From: CAZROT01 sp964601895 | GTDB lineage: Bacteria; Pseudomonadota; Gammaproteobacteria; Enterobacterales; Enterobacteriaceae | Reading direction: 5' to 3' | Assembly: GCA_964601895.1 (NCBI GenBank) | Contig: CAZROT010000030.1 | Location: forward strand, 1 to 8,488 | DNA: 8,488 nt | Shown here: positions 1-5,631 of the stretch, piece after piece | How the letters are laid out: each line of letters begins with the position of its first letter | Position numbering within the stretch: the stretch's first letter is position 1 | Position numbers and translations under genes: made by a program | The notes under the pieces: generated by a model | Database searches by the model: none | What the model was told of the DNA's origin: nothing | Seen by the model: the letters and a program-made list of their open reading frames with translations, nothing else

Positions 1-47
1 ATGTAAAGTATATATTTAAAAACGGAAAGTGCCGGAAACTACATTTT
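1..47. repeat. 47-bp direct repeat, copy 1
   Basis: The first 31 bases are identical to 329-359. The next 16 differ from 360-375 at only three positions, and similarity ends just after the shared ACTACATTTT. The offset is 328 bp. This copy starts at the window edge, so it may extend further left. The function is unknown; it could be a dispersed intergenic repeat. Confidence 0.85.
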
Positions 48-328
48 GATTTTTTTAGATGAATTCTTATAAAAAATATATGATGCTTTTTAAGCAGCAT
101 TTTGTTTAAAATGATTTAATATCGTTTAAATAAAAAAATACACTTACTGTATTTGCTAAACATGGTATTTTTTACAATGAATAATAACAGTATTTTACGT
201 GAACATCACCATATTTTACTTTACACAAACTTAGTGTAATATATGTAAGGTTCAATTATAAGAAAATAACCTATTTGTATTTGCTTTGCACCAAGTACAC
301 CTAAACAAGTACGTGGTATTTAAGTACT

Positions 329-375
329 ATGTAAAGTATATATTTAAAAACGGAAAGTGTTGAAAACTACATTTT
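329..375. repeat. 47-bp direct repeat, copy 2
   Basis: This is the second copy of the repeat at 1-47: 31 identical bases (329-359), then 13 of 16 matching. Similarity does not extend to the left, where the sequence before 329 is unrelated to anything visible. It lies about 40 bp beyond the stop codon of the minus-strand R2 gene, so it may sit in that transcript's 3' region. Confidence 0.85.
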
Positions 376-413
376 TAAAAAATACAATAACAAAAAAAAA
401 TTTTAAGCACATT

Positions 414-1652
414 TCAAAAATCTTCATCAAACGATGGTTTCATTTCATCCTCTGTTAAAGCGGATGCATGATGACCATAGGCATTCGGTCGAATTTTGAA
501 GAAATCAGCTATGCGAATTCCATGAGATTGGGATTCCATCCATGGAAATGGGTTATCCTGATCACTCTTTGTCCAGATTCTTTCGTAACCGAGATTCACA
601 AGTTGCTGATCCGCAACAAATTCAATGTATTTACCCATAAGATTAGCATTCATACCCAACATATCTTGAGGTAGAGAGTTACAAATAAATGTTCTTTCAA
701 TATCAACTGCTTCACGCATAATCTCATGAACTAAATCTTGAGGTAATTGATGCTTTAGCTTACATCTGTACACCATAATTGCAAACATACAATGGAGACC
801 TTCATCTCTACTAATCAAATCATTAGCAAATGACAAACCAGGAAGCAAACCCATTCTTTTAAACCAGAAGATAGCACAGAAACTTCCTGAAAAGAATACA
901 CCTTCAGCAATTGCATTAATAAGTACAACAAGTGCTAACGATGCTTTTTCAGTCATCAACTCGTCGCCTAATGCTCGAACATTTGCCGGAACATACTTAT
1001 TAATTACCTCATTTTGCTTGTCTAATGGCATGTCAGGAGTTAACATTCCAAGTTGTTCTAGTGATCTTATTTTTTCCACTATGTAAGTATTGTACAGTTC
1101 GCGAATAGCCTCGCGTTTAGTTTGATCTATGTGCGCAAGTTCATTTGATTTTCCAACCCACTTATGCATCCAATTAACCTTTTGTTGGATGGCTGGATTG
1201 AACCGAACAGCATCAAGAATTTCCTTGCGCTCTTTTTTATCTTTAATATAACATTCAGCTAATTTACCATATGTAAAATTGTGAGTGTTCTCAATCATCA
1301 TCTTGAAATCTTCCCATCGATGCCAAGGCAGAAATTTTATACGAGGCTTAACTTGTTCACCTATGGTTTGATTCACATAAAAATCACTAATTGCAAAGAA
1401 CGCCAAAACATTCTTAACGAACAATTGTTGATTGGCTGATAACTTAATCCAATCTTGCGGATCTTTTGCTAAATCTGGCAATACCTCTTCAAATACCCAG
1501 AACGACTTTTCGGCCTTTTTGTAAAAGAAATCAATATCTTCGTCCGGAAACATCGAAAGTGATGGATGTAAAGAGGATTCCTCTTCAACCCACTCAATTA
1601 AAAGTTGCTTAAACACTGGCAACATTTTTCTCTTGGATATAGTAGACAACAT
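414..1652 (-). CDS. Ribonucleoside-diphosphate reductase small subunit (class I R2)
   Basis: This protein houses the di-iron/tyrosyl radical cofactor that the large subunit R1 uses to reduce ribonucleotides to deoxyribonucleotides, feeding viral DNA replication. All expected metal ligands are visible: D90, E121, H124, E250, E284 and H287, with radical Tyr at Y128 (motifs LAFFAISD, ENTHNFTY, AEGVFFSGSF, SRDEGLHC). The C-terminus ends in SFDEDF, matching the F-x-x-x-D-F tail (FTLDADF in mammals) that docks on R1. The protein has 412 residues. It lacks the long N-terminal extension of mammalian R2 but has an extra segment of about 60 residues (around 170-235) between the WxGK helix and the ligand E250. 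The ATG at 1652 is the first in frame and precedes the first conserved block by about 35 residues. R1 is not in the window. Family assignment is certain from motifs; the viral origin is inferred from context. Confidence 0.97.
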   Translation of the reverse strand: MLSTISKRKMLPVFKQLLIEWVEEESSLHPSLSMFPDEDIDFFYKKAEKSFWVFEEVLPDLAKDPQDWIKLSANQQLFVKNVLAFFAISDFYVNQTIGEQVKPRIKFLPWHRWEDFKMMIENTHNFTYGKLAECYIKDKKERKEILDAVRFNPAIQQKVNWMHKWVGKSNELAHIDQTKREAIRELYNTYIVEKIRSLEQLGMLTPDMPLDKQNEVINKYVPANVRALGDELMTEKASLALVVLINAIAEGVFFSGSFCAIFWFKRMGLLPGLSFANDLISRDEGLHCMFAIMVYRCKLKHQLPQDLVHEIMREAVDIERTFICNSLPQDMLGMNANLMGKYIEFVADQQLVNLGYERIWTKSDQDNPFPWMESQSHGIRIADFFKIRPNAYGHHASALTEDEMKPSFDEDF

Positions 1653-1673
1653 TTTTTGTATTTCGAAATTATT

Positions 1674-1684
1674 ATCAAAAATTT
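1674..1684 (-). promoter_or_regulatory. Possible promoter box of the R2 gene (weak)
   Basis: On the minus strand this reads AAATTTTTGAT, a stretched version of the AAATTTGAT box found before neighbouring genes, 21 nt before the R2 ATG. A second candidate, TTTTTTGATT (1688-1697), lies 35 nt upstream. Neither is a clean match, and the 60-bp spacer is AT-rich, so this is tentative. Confidence 0.3.
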
Positions 1685-1712
1685 GTTAATCAAAAAATAT
1701 AAATTCAAAATT

Positions 1713-2087
1713 CTATTTTGCATCGAACCAAATCGGCTTTTTATTATTTGATTTTCCGTTGTAATTTACAAACAACTCATCACCGGCATTAACCTTACGA
1801 ACCGTTGATATGCTCATAGTTTCTGTTTCATAATCCATGCAATATTCACAATTAGCATCATAATCATGATTGTACAATGAAATGTTACCAAGTGCAATTG
1901 CCATTTCTTTGTTATCGCCCCACTGAAAAACGTAATTATTCAGCTTGGTTTGCACTAACTTCCGACCTTCTTCCTCAGAAAACAACAAAACATGGGCTAC
2001 CTCAATCACAGTTCCTGCCTTTAGTGCTTTTGTTGTAAATACACCACGACCCCCGTTCTCTTTGCGAGAATCTCTAATCTCAAGCAT
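1713..2087 (-). CDS. SET-domain protein, vSET-like lysine methyltransferase
   Basis: SET proteins transfer a methyl group from S-adenosylmethionine to lysine, usually on histones. The 124-residue protein is a bare SET domain without pre- or post-SET modules. Visible motifs are GGRGVF (12-17, the SAM-binding start of the fold), NHDYDAN (73-79, matching the NHSxDPN SAM/knot motif) and AGDELFVNY (101-109, with Y109 in the catalytic tyrosine position). The size and the line-up of AIALGNISLYNHDYDAN with the AMALGFGAIFNHSKDPN region I recall from chlorovirus PBCV-1 vSET (119 residues, an H3K27 methyltransferase) suggest the same type. The normal NHS serine is Asp here. Substrate specificity cannot be read from sequence. 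It lies 60 bp from the R2 gene and 44 bp from the patatin gene, all on the minus strand. Confidence 0.9.
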   Translation of the reverse strand: MLEIRDSRKENGGRGVFTTKALKAGTVIEVAHVLLFSEEEGRKLVQTKLNNYVFQWGDNKEMAIALGNISLYNHDYDANCEYCMDYETETMSISTVRKVNAGDELFVNYNGKSNNKKPIWFDAK

Positions 2088-2114
2088 TTTTATTATTGAA
2101 TAACTTAAATAGTA

Positions 2115-2124
2115 ATCAAATTTT
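2115..2124 (-). promoter_or_regulatory. Promoter-like box AAATTTGATT of the SET gene
   Basis: On the minus strand this reads AAATTTGATT, 27 nt before the SET ATG. The same core with similar spacing precedes other genes in the window. It resembles the Mimivirus early motif AAAATTGA with one extra T. It lies in the 44-bp spacer between the patatin stop and the SET start. Confidence 0.5.
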
Positions 2125-2131
2125 TCAAATT

Positions 2132-3148
2132 TTACATGAATGGATATTTATTCTCCTCCAGCAATCTTGCAGTATCAGCAATGATCTGATCAATCGATAA
2201 TTCTCCAGCCTCATAAAGATCACGTTTCTGCTGAGTAGTTATATCAAAATCCGTAGCTTGCATGTTAGCAACATTAATTTTCACAGTAAGAATCCAATCA
2301 GTTGATTTAACATGTACTCTCATAGCCATTGATCTCATAAGAGTAATTAGCCGAATAATGTATTCGGTAAGACCATTAGGTTCTCCAAAATCATACTTGG
2401 GAGAATTATAATCTACCTCTTGAGCATATTCTTTAATTTCATCCGTACTACATAGCTTAAATCCAATAATTTGCATATCCGTTAATCCTTGATCACGAAG
2501 AACATGCATTGGATAATTATCAATAGTACCACCATCAATAATTATGTCATTCGCATAAGTGCCCGACTGTGTAAGATATTGACGAAAACATGCCTCAAAT
2601 GCGAGAGGCAAACTCGAGCTAAAACGAATAGCATCTTTTAACTTTGTATTTGGCTCAGTTAAATGATCAATGTAAAATGCATCGATAAAGTTTAGAGAAT
2701 TATACACTAATGTAAGATGTACGCCAGTTTTCGCATATGCTTCCAACATAGTGATTTCTGAATCGCCAGTAAGCTCTCCAATTATTTCACCCACCCAAGT
2801 TCTTAACTTTTTGCCTTCATACCATCCATATTTTTTAAAGAATCTGTACATTTTAACAAAGACATTTGGCCCATCTTGAAATGTCTTCATATCTATATCC
2901 ATCTTGCGCTTAATAAAGTCAATATCAGCGCCGCAAGCAATTACTGATGCAATCATTGATCCAACTGATGCACCTACAATATGTGTGATTTTACGCAAAT
3001 CACCTCCTTGCTCTATCCAACGATTTAAAGCGCCTATTTCTCCAAGACCTAATACTCCGCCGCCAGCAAAACACATACCAGTCTTGCTAGTTATAATTTG
3101 TCTTGCCTGTTTAATGTACATCTCATTATTTTCCGAATCTTCAGACAT
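2132..3148 (-). CDS. Patatin-like phospholipase
   Basis: Patatin-family enzymes hydrolyse acyl esters of phospholipids with a Ser-Asp dyad. Every element is visible in this 338-residue protein: the oxyanion-hole loop GGGVLG (29-34), the nucleophile elbow GASVG (59-63, Ser61) and the second catalytic motif DGG (205-207, Asp205) in the context IIIDGGTIDNYP. There is no signal peptide or clear transmembrane helix, so it is probably cytosolic or virion-associated. The C-terminal third (about 235-338) has no motif I recognise. The product may act in membrane remodelling, release from host membranes or lipid scavenging; that role is inferred. The start at 3148 is the first ATG in frame, a short acidic leader precedes the domain, and the promoter-like box sits 24 nt upstream. 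The DnaJ stop lies 36 bp upstream. Confidence 0.93.
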   Translation of the reverse strand: MSEDSENNEMYIKQARQIITSKTGMCFAGGGVLGLGEIGALNRWIEQGGDLRKITHIVGASVGSMIASVIACGADIDFIKRKMDIDMKTFQDGPNVFVKMYRFFKKYGWYEGKKLRTWVGEIIGELTGDSEITMLEAYAKTGVHLTLVYNSLNFIDAFYIDHLTEPNTKLKDAIRFSSSLPLAFEACFRQYLTQSGTYANDIIIDGGTIDNYPMHVLRDQGLTDMQIIGFKLCSTDEIKEYAQEVDYNSPKYDFGEPNGLTEYIIRLITLMRSMAMRVHVKSTDWILTVKINVANMQATDFDITTQQKRDLYEAGELSIDQIIADTARLLEENKYPFM

Positions 3149-3172
3149 TTCACAATATGTATATTATAGAAA

Positions 3173-3182
3173 AATACAATTT
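3173..3182 (-). promoter_or_regulatory. Promoter-like box of the patatin gene
   Basis: On the minus strand this reads AAATTGTATT, 24 nt before the patatin ATG and immediately after the DnaJ stop codon. It is a variant of the AAATTGATT box seen before the 4296 gene. Its presence argues that the patatin gene has its own promoter rather than depending on read-through from dnaJ. Confidence 0.4.
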
Positions 3183-3184
3183 CT

Positions 3185-4171
3185 TTAGATTTTATGTTTA
3201 ATTGTTCCGATTGCAGTAACTATAGGCGCGGGTAATATCTGTAAAATAGCCGCTTTTTGCGCCCCAGAAAGTTCAGGAAACGTTATATTAAAACTAATTT
3301 TTAAATCACCATCTTTAATACCCTCTCCCGGAATAGTTCTGACATCACCTGGAGATATAGGAGAAAATGATATGGGAACTGATCTATCATCCAGAGTTTT
3401 AAGTGTAAAATTTCCGCCACATAATGCCTCTGATAACAATATAGTATGTGTATAGTGCAAATCATTCCCGCTTCTAGTAAAATTTGCGCCTGTATTTTCT
3501 ACACGAATAACTATAACAATATTTCCAGGCAATACTCCTGGCGAACTATTACCACGACCCAACAATACAGTATTCATCATATCAGATGCTCCTTTAGGAA
3601 TAGTAACATCCAAAGTTTCAGCATATTCTCCTGCCATATATTCCGGTTTAAGAACTGAACCACATCCATTACAATTTTGACATGCCGACTGTGCTTGCGC
3701 AAACATACCAGGCCCTATTTGAACTCGTGATAATGTAATTCCCATGCCTTGGCACTTGTTACATACAATCCAAGTCTGTTCCATATTTGTTGTTATTACT
3801 TGCTTAGTAGTTTTATGTATGATGCATTGCTTCGTTATTTTTAATTTGCGAACAAGTCCTAAGTAAGCTTCTTTAAGAGAAATGTTTATATTGTGAACAA
3901 TATCATCATTCTTTCTAATTGGTTTTTGAAAGAACATTGCAAATGGATTTCGACTAGCCGGATCATCGTATTCTTTACGTTTTTGAGGATCTGATAAAAC
4001 ATCATATGCTTCACTCGCAGCTTGAAACATTTTAGTAGATTTTTCTTTTTCAGCGACAGTAGCATTTGTTAATTTGTCTGGGTGATACTTTAGTGCCAAA
4101 CTTTTGTATGCTTTCTTAATTTCTTCTTCGGAAGCTGTTTTCGGCACACCCAGTGTTTCATAATGGCTCAT
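3185..4171 (-). CDS. DnaJ/Hsp40 co-chaperone with a half zinc finger
   Basis: J-domain proteins stimulate Hsp70 ATPase and deliver clients. The J-domain spans about 1-70 with the invariant HPD at 30-32. The following linker is short and poor in Gly/Phe (about 71-90). The client-binding C-terminal beta domains follow, with GxGxxxxGxLxGxIxV-like features around 205-225 and the PGEGI turn near 291-295. The zinc region keeps only two CxxCxGxG motifs, CNKCQGMG (137-144) and CQNCNGCG (164-171). By spacing they correspond to motifs 2 and 3 of Ydj1-type proteins. Motifs 1 and 4 are gone: CIIHKTTK and EYMAGEYAET stand in their places. The total is 328 residues, shorter than the usual 370-410. It is divergent to the 4296 gene across a 124-bp spacer. 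Host capture is plausible; the function of the reduced finger is inferred. Confidence 0.95.
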   Translation of the reverse strand: MSHYETLGVPKTASEEEIKKAYKSLALKYHPDKLTNATVAEKEKSTKMFQAASEAYDVLSDPQKRKEYDDPASRNPFAMFFQKPIRKNDDIVHNINISLKEAYLGLVRKLKITKQCIIHKTTKQVITTNMEQTWIVCNKCQGMGITLSRVQIGPGMFAQAQSACQNCNGCGSVLKPEYMAGEYAETLDVTIPKGASDMMNTVLLGRGNSSPGVLPGNIVIVIRVENTGANFTRSGNDLHYTHTILLSEALCGGNFTLKTLDDRSVPISFSPISPGDVRTIPGEGIKDGDLKISFNITFPELSGAQKAAILQILPAPIVTAIGTIKHKI

Positions 4172-4295
4172 CTCTGGAAGTTCTAAGATTATTATTCAAT
4201 AATCCGTGTCTTTAAAAGTTTTTTTTGAATTTTTTTAAAACAATTAACGCAAAGAATAAATTGATTTTTTTATAAGATTCCTAAAGTCTTGAAGT
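4172..4295. promoter_or_regulatory. Divergent promoter region between dnaJ and the 4296 gene
   Basis: This 124-bp, very AT-rich spacer serves two outward-facing genes. It contains the AAATTGATT box for the plus-strand gene. On the minus side I do not see a clean box at the usual spacing; the nearest are ATTATTGAATAAT, a short inverted repeat at 4191-4203, and an AAAATTCA-like stretch around 4227-4234. Confidence 0.45.
4255..4266 (+). promoter_or_regulatory. Promoter-like box AATAAATTGATT before the 4296 gene
   Basis: The 12-mer AATAAATTGATT lies 29 nt before the ATG at 4296 and is identical to 6924-6935, before the other plus-strand gene. It contains AAATTGA, seven of the eight bases of the known Mimivirus early promoter motif. 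An exact 12-base match upstream of two unrelated genes supports a regulatory role, although the spacers are AT-rich. Confidence 0.55.
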
Positions 4296-5087
4296 ATGGA
4301 TCTTTCAGCTTTAGAATGTGATCCCTATATGCTATTTAAAGAATTGAGATCATTCAAAAAATTAGATCATTATCTCAGACATCCGGACGGCCATTATGCT
4401 AAATTGAGATATGAATGGCATATCAAGGATAAATCATATGTAGGAGAATCTGAAAAAGTAAAAGATCATCATCGTATAGAAGTTCGATTTAAAAATGGAT
4501 TTCCCATTAAAATTCACAATCTACCTCGAACATTTCGCAGAAATGGCATTCATTTTGAGTTAGAATTAAGATATTCTAAGTTGGCAGATGTGTTTATGTA
4601 TTTGCGTGGACTCGGATTTCGTTGGACTATTCCTACCGAAAAAAAGCATCCAACTAATCATGGACCGTTTTTCAAAGAATATTTCACAAATGCTGGTGTA
4701 GAAATTACAAAAGAAGGTCGTATAATTGATTTGAATCATAAAGCTATTGCAGTATCGGCTAAAAAACGAGCTGAACGAATCGTTGGAAATTATCAATATT
4801 ATGAATTAGCACGTGCCATTCTTACACCACAAAATAACAATGTCGCAATATTTGGTGGATTTGCTCGTGATATGATATCCGGATATTGGAATGCTTTCCG
4901 GGCTGCTCGATCTATTTTGATGATTCGCAACAATACGCCTTGTCCTGCTACTATGGTTCGGGGTGAGGACAGTATTTGTGCGTGTAGTGCATATGAAATC
5001 ACAGAAGTGGAAATTTGTCCTTCGAAGTATGCGGGCATTTTGCTGGGATCACTTCAAACAACATTTGAAAATTTGTATTTGGTGTAA
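4296..5087 (+). CDS. Protein of unknown function with GGFARD (nucleotidyltransferase-like) motif
   Basis: I do not recognise the family with confidence. The 263-residue protein is basic and soluble-looking, with no signal peptide or membrane segment. Residues 1-175 form a mixed alpha/beta region rich in His, Arg and aromatics. Around 183-198 comes VAIFGGFARDMISGYW, which resembles the GGxxRD signature of Pol-beta-type nucleotidyltransferases (tRNA CCA-adding and related enzymes). The paired acidic catalytic motif (DxD) expected 15-25 residues later is absent. The last 65 residues (about 199-263) look different in character: they are Cys-containing (CPATM, CACSA, ICPSK), and their DNA is noticeably less AT-rich than the rest. 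The C-terminus may therefore be diverged, replaced or out of frame. The start at 4296 is the first ATG after the promoter-like box. That it is a gene is likely; the function is open. Confidence 0.7.
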   Translation: MDLSALECDPYMLFKELRSFKKLDHYLRHPDGHYAKLRYEWHIKDKSYVGESEKVKDHHRIEVRFKNGFPIKIHNLPRTFRRNGIHFELELRYSKLADVFMYLRGLGFRWTIPTEKKHPTNHGPFFKEYFTNAGVEITKEGRIIDLNHKAIAVSAKKRAERIVGNYQYYELARAILTPQNNNVAIFGGFARDMISGYWNAFRAARSILMIRNNTPCPATMVRGEDSICACSAYEITEVEICPSKYAGILLGSLQTTFENLYLV

Positions 5088-5163
5088 GAATCGTTGATTT
5101 TTTTTTAATTTTTATATAGGTAACTTTCTTTGTTGGAAGGTTTTTAAAAGTTTTAGAAGGGTA

Positions 5164-5218
5164 TATAATTTATATATATAATTTTGTACATATTAACAAC
5201 TTTGAGATCAACATTTTA
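5164..5218. repeat. 55-bp direct repeat, copy 1 of a ~172-bp unit
   Basis: All 55 bases are identical to 5336-5390. The 5' end is an alternating A/T stretch (TATAATTTATATATATAATT) that is nearly self-complementary, followed by TTTGTACATATTAACAAC. To the left, AGAAGGGT (5155-5162) is close to AGATGGGT in copy 2 before similarity decays. The start-to-start distance is 172 bp. Confidence 0.93.
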
Positions 5219-5335
5219 CACATTGTCTTGGCAAATTAATACAATAGATTATTATGAATTTCTAGTAGTTTTTGTATTTTTATAAAAAATGGAAAATATA
5301 GTCATCCGATATGGTCGGAAGGCTCTAGATGGGTT

Positions 5336-5390
5336 TATAATTTATATATATAATTTTGTACATATTAACAACTTTGAGATCAACATTTTA
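5336..5390. repeat. 55-bp direct repeat, copy 2, abutting the gap
   Basis: This is identical to 5164-5218 and is cut by the N block after its last base. In copy 1 the next bases are CACATTGTCTTGGCAAATTA. A diverged version of exactly that sequence resumes on the other side of the N block, so the repeat unit is interrupted rather than finished here. Confidence 0.93.
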
Positions 5391-5490
5391 NNNNNNNNNN
5401 NNNNNNNNNNNNNNNNNNNNNNNNNNNNNNNNNNNNNNNNNNNNNNNNNNNNNNNNNNNNNNNNNNNNNNNNNNNNNNNNNNNNNNNNNN
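5391..5490. other. Assembly gap of exactly 100 N
   Basis: A run of exactly 100 N is a conventional placeholder for a gap of unknown length, so distances across it should not be trusted. The gap sits inside repeated sequence, which is a common reason for an assembly break. Confidence 0.97.
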
Positions 5491-5519
5491 CATATTGCTC
5501 TGGCAAATAAATAGAATAG
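5491..5519. repeat. Diverged continuation of the ~172-bp repeat after the gap
   Basis: These 29 bases match 5219-5247 at 23 positions without indels (CATATTGCTCTGGCAAATAA against CACATTGTCTTGGCAAATTA, then ATAGAATAG against TACAATAG in the same register). The offset is 272, which is the 172-bp period plus the 100 N, so the register is unbroken if the N are removed. Similarity fades after 5519. Confidence 0.65.
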
Positions 5520-5631
5520 ACTTTCATCCAGAATTATCAAAAAATGTTATATTCATGCAGCCCTATTATACGAAAATAATATAGTAATATTTTTTACCAT
5601 AGTATTCCTATGCGACCCTGTATCAGCATAT

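Larger units (their letters stand above)
1..413. other. AT-rich non-coding region downstream of the R2 gene
   Basis: No convincing gene is visible on either strand; the open stretches are very short (for example about 20 codons from the ATG at 177) and very AT-rich. The region holds the two copies of a 47-bp direct repeat, described separately, at its two ends. A small inverted repeat, ATGCT...AGCAT, lies near 82-99. I see no tRNA and no other RNA gene. Confidence 0.6.
5088..5631. other. Repeat-rich non-coding region with an assembly gap
   Basis: No gene is supported here. Reading frames across the region exist only because they run through the N block. The content is an AT-rich tail after the 4296 gene, two copies of a 55-bp repeat 172 bp apart, a 100-N gap and a diverged continuation of the repeat. 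The last 45 bp lead into the 3' end of the minus-strand gene. The two flanking genes converge on this region. Confidence 0.7.

Noticed and set aside
414..4171. Four-gene operon of R2, SET, patatin and DnaJ
   Set aside because: They share a strand, but promoter-like boxes precede the individual genes and no Shine-Dalgarno sites exist. Giant-virus genes are normally transcribed singly.
5164..5519. CRISPR array
   Set aside because: The repeats are too few, the 172-bp period is too long, and the sequence between copies is itself partly repeated. No cas-like gene is present.
5289..5527. Reading frames crossing the N block on both strands
   Set aside because: They are open only because N codons are not stops, and the real part is repeat sequence without coding character.
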